This document shows, one piece after another, positions 13,524-25,534 of a stretch of DNA of 64,000 nt. The stretch lies in NCBI RefSeq assembly GCF_964204645.1, contig NC_134031.1:5005001-5069000 (forward strand), read 5' to 3'. The DNA comes from Tubulanus polymorphus. Its lineage: Eukaryota; Nemertea; Palaeonemertea; Tubulaniformes; Tubulanidae. How positions within the stretch are numbered: the first letter of the stretch is position 1; each line of letters opens with the position of its first letter. Position numbers and translations under genes: made by a program. The notes beneath the pieces are model-generated. The model was not told where the DNA came from. It worked only from the letters and a program-made list of their open reading frames with translations, and searched no databases.

Positions 13524-15714
13524 ACTGATTTGTTAACAGAGGGACTGACCTAGATGGTGGACTCTGCATAAGGGTTGCCACCTTCGCATCCAGTCAAAAC
13601 CTGCAATATCCTCTCAGAAATTGAATCTTTCAAATATATTTCTTATCATCTAACACTGAAAAATGTACGGTTCAGTTCTCTCCAGACCAATACCTTATCA
13701 ACTACCCCGGTATATCATTTAGTCTTAATGGAAAAAAATCTGATGGAGCCTGACGATGTAATAAATATCCTACTGATTAATTTCAGCTTATTCTATTCAT
13801 TGAAGATTTATGAATTTATCACCCTAGTAAAAATTGATACGATCAATTAGCAGAAATAGGATGTTGGGGAGTTAAGGCACCTGAAGCCAAATATTACATA
13901 CAGCCTAACAAGATTGCCTCCGTATTGCCTAGCCGAATTTTCACTGGAAATTGCTTTACTAATGAGATAGACTTGTTTGAAGTGTGGAAGAAATCAACGC
14001 ATTAGAAGACCAGCAGAGTAACTACACTAGCAAACCTGGTGGATCCTCACTTAGACCTTGGGCCTATCACGACTATTACAGTAACAGTTCAAGTCTAGGC
14101 ATCTAGGATATTATCCAGCTTTAAGGTTTAAATCAGCCTGAATTAACGCGGGTTTTTATTAGTCCCTATCGAATCCAGAATACTGATCTGGCGCAATCGT
14201 TCCGACCAAAATACGCTCTATACCAATACCGGAATAGTATGATCTATAGACCTGATAGAAGACCATGGAGTCTGATGAAATCGGGCAAATATGTTCCTTC
14301 GAGGCCCGTTCACATCGCCTAACGATTGAATTTGACACTTACCCCAAATCCCTACTCTTTTAGAGAGTTCTACCTAATCTTGTTATATAATTAACTTCAA
14401 TCTCATTTTTTGACTCAGCCCTGGTCCTAGGCCTACAAGCCATGAACTAACGTTTTAATTGTCCTTATTTTGACATAGAAAAAGATAAAATCAACGAATC
14501 ACATGCGAGTAATTATGCGGCTTGTATTGTAATAAAAATATTTGTTATTGTTGAAACGTGTCGTGTGACGGCACGTCGTCGAGTCCCGAGACCGAAATCA
14601 TCATCACTCAAAAAGGGCCGAAAAATGCCGTTTTCAACTCACCAGTACTGCGTCCGCAAAAAGTCCGTCCTGGAATTGAAGCTCGAGTCAATACGGCTTC
14701 AAAGTGGCTGTATGTCAGTCTGAAAAAACAAACGGAAGCCGTCGAATTACGACCGAAAACGGCAAAATTCAGGGGATAATTTTAGAAGTACGGCCATTAC
14801 GCACCACGGACAAAAGTGGAAGGTTCCTTTTGACGTCACTAGTGTTATATACGTGAACTGCGCCGATATGAAACCGCGATTCTGATTGGTCCACTTTGGC
14901 AAATCCACCTGCGTCGCCCAATGATAAGAGCTCTTCTATTTTGGTTCGATTAGATGTCGTTAGTAGGTTCGAGTCCCGACAACATTTCTATTTTTGAATT
15001 ATAGATTGGAAACCTTTTCGGTCAATCATTTTCTGAAAATATATTCAGCATTAGTTTTTTTGTCTTAGACATGCTTCAAATTTGTAAATCGAAGTCGAAT
15101 AAAAAGAGCTGTTTTTTTCATTTGATCGAGTCTTAGGTTCGAATCCCCAGATTTCAGAATTCTCGAATCGAAAATATAGTGTTCCCTCGTTTCGGTCGAG
15201 GCAAATCTCAAACTATTAATTCCAAAGCGTTTTGTAATGCAGAATCGTTAGTAGTCACCAACTTAATCCTAACCCTGACTTTAACCCACTCAATGATGTT
15301 TTCCCAACAAGCCACGGAAATTAATTCAAGACTAAGAAATTTAACTAAACTAAGTATCTTTAATATAGATCTCAGTTCAGTTTACAGACAAACAATATCT
15401 GATGAAAAACATGTCATCTTTTTCATCAGGTATTGGTGAATGAAAAAAAAAACACATACTGTTGAAATAACAAGCGTTGATTTTCTTACAAACAGAACAA
15501 CTGAAATATGATTATCTAATTATAACATGATATACTATTTAAAAGTAAATAGTGCTGTTCTGTGTAACGATGGCTTAATCACTGGGGTCAGCGTTTACAT
15601 GCGTTCCTCATAGTCAGCGAACAAAATAAAAACGACTGTATTTTCGCGACAGTCTGCGATCATCGGGACTCGAACTCGAAATACATTCTAAAAATAGATA
15701 TTACAGCGATGAGC

Positions 15715-15722
15715 TATAAATA
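15715..15722 (+). promoter_or_regulatory. TATA box, racA-like copy A
   Basis: TATAAATA, conserved with its surroundings in unit B (near 24319). It precedes a conserved leader exon ending at 15832. An initiator-like TCATTC lies about 50 bases downstream. Confidence 0.6.
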
Positions 15723-15774
15723 GCGATAGCTCTGGAAGTACATAACGATTCCGCCGTTCCCAGACATTATTCAT

Positions 15775-15832
15775 TCGACAGTCTGGAGCTAGACGGACAC
15801 GGATCCTCCCCTCAAATCGCAATCAAACGGAG
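15775..15832 (+). other. 5' untranslated leader exon, racA-like copy A
   Basis: A block conserved between the two units that ends at a donor (AG|GTAATT). It has no ATG leading into the coding frame. It would splice to the acceptor before 16721. The 5' end is approximate. Confidence 0.55.
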
Positions 15833-16720
15833 GTAATTTTTTTCACAGATTATAATTGCTTGCTCAAGCGATACTGCCTGTTGATATTTCTGATCGAAAA
15901 CCGTGTTTTGAAAACAAATCAAATACGGTTCACTGATTTTGTATATGCAATGTGATGTTTTTTTTTGTTATCATATTATCATGTTATTGCTAGGTTTTAA
16001 TTTCTTAATCCATTCGTAATCAGTTATTTCACTTTTGATGCACGATCCAAAGCTAATTGGGAAGATATATATTTGAAATTTGAAACATATTTGAAACATA
16101 TGAACAGTGCTACGTTAGCATATGATTTACCAATACAACCTTGTAGCCTACGAATAATAAACACGGGATAAACGTCCTTATTTGATTGTGACACACTTAG
16201 GATGGTAAAAATCCTGTTCAGTGATTTAAGCATTTTCCGATAGATGGCGAAGTTGAAATGTTTGCATTTTCGTTGAAAATTTTGTATCCTATTTCGCCTA
16301 GTAATTCCGGTGAATTTCTGCGAGTTTGCGTCGTACGAATTTTTTTCAAGGACGCGAACATTTTTTCGCTGTGCAAAAAATAGATTTTTCTCTTAATTTT
16401 TCTGCGACAGAGAACTGAGCAATATGTTGAAGAACTGGCAATACATTATGCGAATTTATATTCGGCACCTTATGATAGTTTCTATCGCTTTGTTGAGATT
16501 TTCTCCTCACTTTTTCCAATTTAATTCGTTTATTTCGTTTTTATCTCTTAATTGGAAATATTGATATCGTCTTCCTGAAAATATATACAACTTTTGCTCA
16601 TCTCATTCAAAAGCACACTGTTCTAACAAATTTCAAGTGGCATTTTTGAAATTTTCAGGACCATCAAAACGTAGTTTTTTTAAAAATGATTTTTACAATT
16701 TTCAATCATAATTTTTTCAG

Positions 16721-19700
16721 TTTTTATAAAACTGAAGAATATCAAAGAAAAACTTGGTGTCAATCCGGAAGATTTCCGATTCTAATTCCGAGGACTGTGT
16801 ATCCTGAATATCATTTCGGAATCTTTATTAAGACATCAAACCGCGAAGAGATGTTGGACCCGTGTGATGAGTATGATGTAAAACTAGTGGTAGTGGGCGA
16901 TGGAGGCGTCGGTAAAAGTTGTCTATTGAAAACGTTCTCTTCGGGTAGTTTTCCCGGTGAAAATATACCGATTGTCTTTGATAATTACTCACAGAATATG
17001 CTCATAGATGGCCGATCATACAACGTTGGTTTTTGGGACACGCCAGGGCAGGTTAGTAGGATGCATTCGGCGAAAATATTCGTTTGTCGTCTCGCGTGAA
17101 TGATTTTTCGATTTTGCATGGAAGTGTATGATCCGGGTAAATCACACATTTTACATTCCCTTCGTCTTTCGATTCCACGAATCGAGCGAGGTACACTACA
17201 TTGCAAGTTCAGAAGTGATTTCGTCATACAGGTCTGCAGCCTTAATACACTCCAAACCGTCACCTTGAAACCACTATCAAAGTCTAAACGATCACTTTTG
17301 AACGTTAAAATGACTTTATGGCTTTTGAAGACACATTAAAATTAGTTTGTTAATCACCAAAAGTCTGTTTTGGCCAACCAGTAGGTTGACAATTGCATTT
17401 GAATTGACAATGCGTTATTTTCTATGGGGACGAAAACATCCCGATTCGGAAAATATATAATTATCTCCAATTGAATTTTCAGGAGGATTACCATCGTATA
17501 CGGCCGTTGTACTATCCCCACACGGACGTGTTCCTCATGTGTTTCAGCCTCGACGATCAGTCTTCATTCGAAAACATCAGAGAGCAATGGCTACCGGAAG
17601 TGAGACTTCACTGCCCGAATGTACCCTGTTTGATCGTCGGATGCAAAGCTGGTGTGTATAATTCTATGCAACGGTCAAATCACATTTCGCAATGAAAAAT
17701 GAAACTCCAATTTATTTCTCCATTTTAATCATTTCTTTTCTGCACTGCCTTTTGGTTGGTTCTTAATTGGTAATGATTCGTAATGTCTTATCGTAAGCGG
17801 TTGATATTAAGCCATTAAGCATCAACATTCTAATTTCCAGCGTTTCTGTTTACTAAAAGATTCGCCCGCAAAAGAATTGAATAGCAAAAAAATACAAATT
17901 CCAATCTTTCCTCAATTTGAAAATTTGTCATTTTCTCCAGCCCATATGAAAAGAAAAAAGAAACTTTGAAAGCAATTTTCCACTGCCAGTACATTGGTGA
18001 ATTTCCCCATTTAGATTTGCGATGGGATACCGATGCAAGCTCTAGGACATTAGTTTCAACTAAGAGCATTCAACAGTTGTCCAAAGAACTGAGATTCGAT
18101 TACTTCGAAACTAGTGCGAAATCTTGTGTCGGCCTAAAAGAAGCGTTTGAAGCAGCGGTAATGTATCGGGCATGACCATCCAATTCGAAAAAGTTTAATG
18201 TCGATTATAACTATTTCAATTCATGTTATAGATTAAAGAATTCGAACTCGAAAAATCGCGCAGATCGTTAAGAGGGAAATTACGTGGCTTCGGGCGCAAG
18301 CGAAAACCGTTGCCGATCACACCTATCATGCCCCCTGTTGGTAAAAAGATGAACTACGTATGCCACTGAGAGGTGTTACTCGCGTATGGTTATCAACAGT
18401 TATTGATTATTTCAGGTAAAGCACCTGTGGTTGTAGTTGAGACGTCCAGATTTGCGTCAGATTGGAAACGAATTTTGGAAAGTCCTCGCCACAGTGACGT
18501 CACGTTTCTGTTAAACGACGGCCAAAGACTCGACGCCCACGCGGTTCTACTCGCCAGTGCGTCCGAGTTCTTCAGGCGAGCTTTAGGAATAGAAGCCGTT
18601 GAGGTGAAGAATACGTTATTCGTTGAAAACTTTGTAGATAGTCCTTTGAGAATAAATTCAATCTTTGCTCACAGGTTGGCGCCAAACCTATCAAAATAGG
18701 CCTTGGTGTATACAGATACCTCCAAAAGTATATGTATTTTAAATAGCAGGCCCGTGCCCAAAAAATCTCGAGTTCCACTATTTTTTGTCAAGGGAAATTT
18801 CTTAGACTTGATTTCACGTCTCTCGTCTCTCGCACTTGCTCACATTCATATAACTATGATACAGATATAGACACTGTTATCAAAAAATTTGCCAGTCTCC
18901 ATAAACGAAGGATGAGAATGCAGTACATGTTGTTCGAATAATAGACCTAATAAAAACTTGTTCTGAATATGTTTCGAGGATTAATTACTCATTTTTTCAG
19001 TGACATTTTTTTATATAAAATATTCACTAGAATTTGGTCAGAAATGCATCTAAAACGTTTCCATTTTCAAAATTTTCTTGGGAGGACCCCCAAACTCCCC
19101 TTAGCGGTCGCCATCTAAAGCAATCAAAAAGTTCAACCCACTCTAAATTCGCACCCACCCAAAAGAGTGGCTGCGTACGGGCCTGAATAGTATATGTATA
19201 TGTTTGTAAATAAGGTTTGTTATTTTTTTTAAATGCTGATATTTTCTGTTTTTGTAATGATTTTAAATACTCTCCCTTCTTCCATATACCATGGAAATGG
19301 TTGGAGTGTGAATGAGATTCTATTTTAATTCTTTTGATCATTAAAACGCTCACCGATCGCTCTACATTGTCGTTTTGATTAAAATTGTGATTCACTCCAC
19401 CTCCAACAGTTTCTGTTCATTTTACAGAAAAACCAGTTGTCGAAAGTGAAATCGCAGTATCAGGCAGTTTCGCCAGACGCTATAAACGCTGGTAGCGTGC
19501 GAGGAATAAGCGGTGTTGTGAAAGAGAAAATAGATGGCGCTGAACGGACTGTATTTACGATTTCCGACGAAATAGCACCGCAGAATTTCGTCTACATTTT
19601 AGAATACCTTTACAGCGGTAAATATTGATGTTTCTAGGCCCGTTATGAGGGTGATAGTAGCATCTATTGGCCATCCAGTTTTGTAGACTAGAACTACTGA

Positions 19701-22231
19701 CTCAGCATACCTCCGATCCGTATCTCGGAAAATCGCCTTGATCAGAAAAACCTTTCAAATCGAATAACTCAAACTCCAAAATTCCAATACGTCTGCTATG
19801 GTTCTTAGACTCACCACTCAGATGATGTTGGACGGTTCTAAGAAATCCGAGGGATGCAGTATGTGTCTGAGTACGATCAACCCTGATCTATGCGAAAACC
19901 AAGATAAGGGTCCACAGTTGTCATTTCGAGTTGGAATGTGTTTTCTCAAAATGTCAAGTCCCGGGTCCCTTCAATGTCTACTCTATTTAAAGGTTTGCCG
20001 AACTTCAACGACAGCGTTCCCGGTGACGAGGAACTCGAAAGTCTGAAGAATACCGCCGACATTTTCGCCTTGGACGAATTGGTAAAAATCTGCGAAAACC
20101 AGTCCAACGACGAAGAATGTCTGAACCCTAGTATCGGAACGTATCTGAGTGACGAAACCGGCCAGCGCATGAAACAACTGTTCTTCAACAAACCGCACCT
20201 CGCCGACGTCATCTTCAAATTGAACGGTATTTTCTTCTACGAAACATTTGCTTCTTTTTTGCAGAAAATTGCTTTGATCTATGCCAGCACGCGGTTTTGA
20301 ATTTGAAACTAATCTACAAATATATGTATATAATTCCCTTTGGATCATTGAATGAGATATTTCCATGAATTTCTTTCACACAGAAAGGGATCTCAAACAA
20401 TTTATTTCTTTTACTGATATAATTTTGGATTTCTGGACGCCGTAAAAAACCGTTACAAAACAGGTTTATACATTGATAACTACGAAGCATTATTCAATAG
20501 ATCGATGTGCACTACGTCATTAATAATGAGGTTTTTTTTCAATTACAATTGTGAATATTGGCTTTATTTTGTAATAAAATCTAATTTCATGACTCATTTT
20601 ATTTATCGTATTTTTGTGTATTTTTACTAATGAATTAATATGAGTGGATGTGAATGCGTAACTTTCTTATTCGAGACGTCAATAAACTTTCAAGTTAGGT
20701 TTTCTTGTTTCTAGATACGAAGGTATACGCTCACAAGGCTGTGTTGGGGGCGCGATGTGAAGTACTGTCGGCGATGTTCAGCGGTAATTTCAGCGAAGGG
20801 ACCGAATCGTGCTCCGAGGTAAACACCATTTCCAAAAAATCCGTTGAAACCATACAGTTGTCTCTTAACCCCATATTTACAAATTCTTCTATTTTTCGGG
20901 GTGTATCAAAGGTCAGGAAATAAGATACCGTTACTACCAGTTCACGTAACAGTTTATTTTCGGTCGCAAAATATTTTCTTTGAGCCATAATATTTTATAT
21001 CTTAAGCCAGTTACGAAGGTCGAAAAAGCTTTACGGCAAACAATTAAATTCTAGTTATTGTATCTTTACCAAACTTGAACGATAAACCCTCCGAAAATGT
21101 ATTAAGTTTTTTTTGCAGATAAAAATTCCCGATGTCGATGAAAAAACTTTTCTAGCTTTGTTGGAATTTCTTTACACCGACCAAGTGCTGATAGAAGATG
21201 GCGATGCGATTGGTATTCTTGTATTGGCCGATCAGTACTGCTTGCCGAGATTGGTTAATCTATGCGAATTGTACATCACCGAAGAAGTCGGCAGGGCCGT
21301 GACTAAAAACATCGAAAAAGCCGATATAGACGTCATATCGCTTCTATATACGGCGGATGTAAGTGCAATCACCAGATGGCGCTACAAAACACAAATTTAT
21401 TCAAAAATATACGACGTTTTGATCTCACCCTAGAGATCATCGTTACACTGGGTTGTTCATAATGAAAACCAGTTAAGGCTTTAAGGCTTCCAAATGTGAG
21501 AATTAACATCGAAGTCGATTTTTAACTTCCAAATCCGAAGATTATCAAATGAGTCATCGGATAGGCATAAGATTAACTTTTTCACTCAGTGTATGGTACT
21601 AATAGTTGCCTAATGAGTAAGTTGTATCGAATTTATTTGAAATGTAGAAAGATATTGAGGCAGTGCCCACTAGCGATCCTAGCTGATTATCGCTGAATCC
21701 TCGCTTGCCACTGTTGCGTTGCCGGTATCCCGATCAATACGTTCGTTCTCGCAGTTGACGAATTCGGATATTTCCTTATTAACAAAACTGAAACGAGGTA
21801 AAAATTATATTTGAAATATATTGTACAATATAAAAAACTCGTTTCGCTTTTTGAATTTGAGAAAAGAACGCTAACTAAGTTACTATTTACTCGCCGAGTG
21901 AAGAATTTAGAAAAAGCGTGATATTTTTGAAATGGCCGGGCTGGGAGTGAGGAAACGTACGTTACCTCGGCGGTCCTAAAGATATCTTTATTCACTCAAA
22001 ATTTCTTGTATTTTGCAGCGTCACAACGCCGAGCAATTAGTAACATGGTGTCTACATTTCATCAGCAGTAACTACATCGCCTTCGAGAACAGGCCCGACT
22101 TCTGTAATTTGAAAGGCGAGTTCCTAGATCACGTCGAGAAGCACCGCTGGCCGCCTCTGTCGTATCTGAACGAAGTTCAAGAATACGAAATTCAGATGAC
22201 AAAACAAGGCGAATCATGCCAGGTCATGTAA
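16721..22231 (+). CDS. racA: Rho-related GTPase RacA/RhoBTB-like, copy A (divergent switch regions)
   Basis: Coding exons: 16851-17051 (exon begins at 16721; ATG 16851), 17483-17651, 18015-18157, 18232-18340, 18416-18603, 19428-19617, 19993-20226, 20715-20818, 21119-21358, 22019-22231. The phases join exactly, giving 596 aa, close to Dictyostelium RacA (about 600). Order: Rac-like GTPase (about 1-175), basic and proline-rich linker (172-207), BTB 1 (about 228-335, HSDVTF and EYLYSG), BTB 2 (about 397-475), C-terminal helical part with the family's EKHRWPP, and the ending CQVM. P-loop GDGGVGKS. By Rac1 numbering Tyr32 is Asn38, Thr35 is Ile41 and Ala59 is Pro65; Gln61 is kept (Q67). RhoBTB proteins are known Cullin-3 partners. 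The missing switch-I Thr suggests weak or no GTP switching (inference). Exon 1 also shows 67 codons against 65 in copy B. Confidence 0.93.
18747..19185. mobile_element. hAT-like non-autonomous DNA transposon in copy A intron 5
   Basis: 439 bases beginning CAGGCCCGTGCCC and ending TACGGGCCTG: inverted termini CAGGCCCGT/ACGGGCCTG. AATAG is present on both sides (18742-18746 and 19186-19190). Unit B preserves the empty site (TAAATAGTATAC near 28195), so the insertion postdates the gene duplication. It has no transposase. The CAGG-type end suits hAT, but hAT normally duplicates 8 bases, so the superfamily is tentative. Confidence 0.85.
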
Positions 22232-22441
22232 TCACACGAACTAAAAAAGGGTATAACAATGGAAAGTCATTTGCGGAAACTTACAATGGTATTTTTGTGT
22301 GGCGCACACAGAAATCCGAGAAATCAGCATGGTCGGATCGATCTAAATACTCATAAAAAAGACGGCTATTCTGTTTGTGATAGTGAAGACCGATGACACT
22401 TTATTAATATCTATCTTTAAATACATTGTGTACATAGCTTA

Positions 22442-22447
22442 AATAAA
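22442..22447 (+). terminator. Polyadenylation signal AATAAA, copy A
   Basis: AATAAA about 210 bases after the stop codon, conserved in unit B at 32119. A second AATAAA, near 22909, is also conserved. Confidence 0.6.
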
Positions 22448-22486
22448 ATAAGTATTTCATGTCTTCGAATAAGATAATTCTGTGAT

Positions 22487-22675
22487 CCCAGCCACTTTAT
22501 ATAAGGGCAATCCACGCAAACACGCGGCCCCTCGATCTCAGCCACTTTAATTAAGGGTAATCCACGCACGGGTATGTCGGTTTGTCGGTATGTCAGTTTG
22601 TCGGTTTGTCGGTATGTTCGCACGTCCCTATAGCGTAATGTCGTAAGATTCAATCAGTCTAATATTGGCGGATTT
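22487..22675. mobile_element. Insertion in copy A 3' region with direct repeats and a TGTCGGTT tract
   Basis: Absent from the matching place in unit B (near 32165). Contains two direct copies of a CAGCCACTTTA...AATCCACGC block and a short (TGTCGGTT)n-like run. Origin not recognised. Confidence 0.6.
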
Positions 22676-24318
22676 ATTTCAAATACCAGTCCAATGTGAT
22701 AAGTCTCTGCTGGAACTATTTAATGCTTATTATGGACTTGAGCCCGTCACTTTTAGGAAGGCACCTAAAAAAAATTTGGTAATTTTGTGTTATTGATAGT
22801 AACTTCTTCATGTTTTGAGATACAATGTACAATTTTTCATTGAGGTTAAAGTTTTATCTGAGGATTTTGTTGATACTGCTTGCATGTACATATTTTGTAT
22901 TTCGTATGAATAAAACCCATTTTGTTGAAATGATGATATTTCGAAGCGAATTACTTTCACTCAGTGAGGCGAACTAGAAAATGTCGCCTAGACACAACCG
23001 AATACAACATTCTTCCTAACAGATATATATATATATCCGGAGCCTTTTTAGAATTAGCTAATTTTGATTCGACGTATGGTCAGCATCAGATTCGTATTCA
23101 GGATTTTGCATGAATCTACAACTAGGTCTGGGCATTTGAAATTTTCTATCCACAGAACGCTTATCATTCTTATCGAAGTATTTGTTTAACATTTTTCTCT
23201 ACAAAAATCACGCATATTCGACGGACAAAGGAGGTACAAAATTAACAAAAAGACACATATATCTCAAGGGTTTCGCTGCAATATACATATATACATATGT
23301 CGGCTTTTCGACATAAACACGTAAAATATTGATTATTTAAAATATTTTACATAACAATATGTACAATTATCATGTTTGTATATGTACATACATGTACATT
23401 ATTACAGAGTGAATTGAATATATCTCCTAATAAGAAACGCCTCTAACAAATCTACTCTTCTACGAGTCAATTCACCAATTCATTTCACGAATTCGTTACT
23501 CGCAAATGAATAACTTTGTTATTTGATTTCACTTTTCACTTTACATGGTGACAATGTAAAAATTCAAGAAATTTTACAAAATGGAGGATTTTCTCTCTCA
23601 TTCAACTGAATGAAAGGAGACTTTTTAGCAATCCTTCTAATTGGTACAGAACTGGGAAATATATCGGATATTCAGTTGTTGTCCACGATTTTTGGGATTC
23701 TGTTAAGACCTAAATGAGCCCCAAAAAGTAAGCAAAATATCCCCAAAAAACAGGTCTCATCCATTAATAAATAGACATTAGTGTCTGTGGTACATCAGAC
23801 ACTAAGGTTCTTGGTGAAATTGAGCTACGGTCTCTCGCTTCCGCTCGGCCAAAACCCACTTCAATGTTTTCCGTTCACGCCATGATGTTTCAACGGACAA
23901 ACACATTAAGGAATTTACTAACGAAACTAAGTATCTTTGATATCAATCTCAGTTCATTTCATAGACAGACACGACTGTTCTCTGATTCTGGTGAAATACA
24001 TGTGAATCAATGAAACTAACGTTAAGGGCTGTTGAATACCAGCGTTGATTTCCAAGCTAACTGAATAAACGAAAACTGGAATATGGTTATCTAATTATAT
24101 CATAATGTATTATTCAAAAGTTACTTAAACAAAGGTAGCGCCGTTCTGCAACTACGGTTTAATCAGGGGTCAGCATCGGTCAGCGTTTACCGATGCGCTA
24201 CTAACGTAATCAGTTAGGGAACAAAATAAAAACGACTGTGAAACACTAACGCGGCAGAAGTCTGCAATGCGGGACTCGAACTCGAAATACATTCTAAAAA
24301 TAGACATTACAGCGAAGA

Positions 24319-24326
24319 GCTATAAA
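24319..24326 (+). promoter_or_regulatory. TATA box, racA-like copy B
   Basis: TATAAATA in a block nearly identical to that of copy A. It precedes the leader exon of copy B (about 24385-24442, donor AG|GTAAGA). Confidence 0.6.
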
Positions 24327-24384
24327 TAGCAATAGCTCTGGAAGTATATAACGATTGCGCCGTGCCAGTCAGAGCATTATTCAT

Positions 24385-24442
24385 TCGACAGTCTGGAGCT
24401 AGACGGACACGGATCCTCCTCTCAAATCGCAATCAAACAGAG
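24385..24442 (+). other. 5' untranslated leader exon, racA-like copy B
   Basis: Same leader block as in copy A, ending at a strong donor (AG|GTAAGA). It can splice to 25535 (canonical first coding exon) or to 26467 (extra first exon). Confidence 0.55.
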
Positions 24443-25534
24443 GTAAGAATTCTTTCACAGATTATAATTGCTTGGTTAGAGTGATACTTTTGTTAATTTG
24501 AAAAAAGTAAATACGGTTCACAGATTTATGTATACAATGTTATGATTTTTTGTTATGATATTTATTATGTTATTGCTAGGTTTTAATTTCTCAATTCATT
24601 CATAATCAGTTATTTCACTCTTGACGCACGATTCAAACCAAATTGGTATATACAATGTATATATTTGAAATTAATGAAATTAGAAATCTTTCTACTGGCG
24701 TCCAACCACGAACGGATGCAGATTTATCTTCATTCGTTCCTTCATTAAATTCTAACTTCCGGGGTGAAATCAATGCGTTTTTAAGACATCGTTATGTTTT
24801 ATTTAATTTCCAACGATGCTGTCATTTCAATGTGTTTACAATTTTTAATTAATATTCATGCGCTTAATGTTGAATAGATCCTAGTTTTTTATGGCTCATA
24901 TGGACAGCGGTATTCTATGTTGGCAATTATTTATGATTTATCAATACAACCATGTAGCCTACGAATAATAAACACGCGATAATATAACTTCCTTATTTGA
25001 TAAATTAATGACACACATGCGATGCTAAAACCTGTTCAGTAACTTATGCATTTTCCGATAGATGGCGAAGTAGAAAGGTTTGCATTTTTGGAAATTTTGT
25101 ATGCTATTTGGCCTAGTAATTCCGGTGAATTTCTGCGAGTTAGCGTCGTACGAAAATCAACACTAAATTTTCTTAGGGACGCGAAAGATTTTGCGCTGTG
25201 GCAAAAATAGATTTTCTCTTAATTTTCTGCGACAGAGAACTGACCAATATGTGGAAGAACTGGCAATACATTGTGCAAATTTATATTCGGCAACTTAGTT
25301 TCTATCGCTTTGTTGAAATTTTCTCCTAATTTTTTTTTCATTTGTATTCGTTTATTTAGTTCATATCTCTTTGGAGATATTGAAATCGTCTTTCTGAAAA
25401 TATGTACAACTTTTACTCATCTCATTCAAAAGCCCACAGTTCTAACAAATTTGAAGTGGCATTTTTGAAGTTTTCAGGATCATCAATATGTAGTTTTATA
25501 TGCTTTTCACAATTTTCAATCATAATTTTTTCAG

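Larger units (their letters stand above)
7753..15269. other. Intergenic region and vigilin upstream DNA; no coding gene recognised
   Basis: No ORF here shows family similarity or a consistent exon structure. The stretch holds AT-rich low-complexity DNA (8041-8500), a (TA)n tract (8636-8682), a GA tract near 9410-9430, one GAAACA repeat (about 11281-11412) and the two palindromes at 13203-13523. The CpG-rich segments at about 8750-8900 and 12100-12450 are the best candidates for the vigilin promoter and 5' untranslated exon. The second contains a minus-strand TATATAAC at about 12370. None of this fixes the transcription start. Confidence 0.5.
15270..23535 (+). repeat. Tandem gene duplication, unit A
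   Basis: Unit A (about 15.27-23.53 kb) and unit B (about 23.86-33.24 kb) align from upstream of the TATA box, through all ten coding exons and most introns, to about 1.3 kb past the stop codon. Coding exons match in phase, and in length except the first (201 versus 195 bp). Boundaries are estimated by eye, within about 50 bases. Differences include a hAT-like insertion and a 3' insertion in A, and an extra first exon and an intron-7 insertion in B. Confidence 0.93.
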
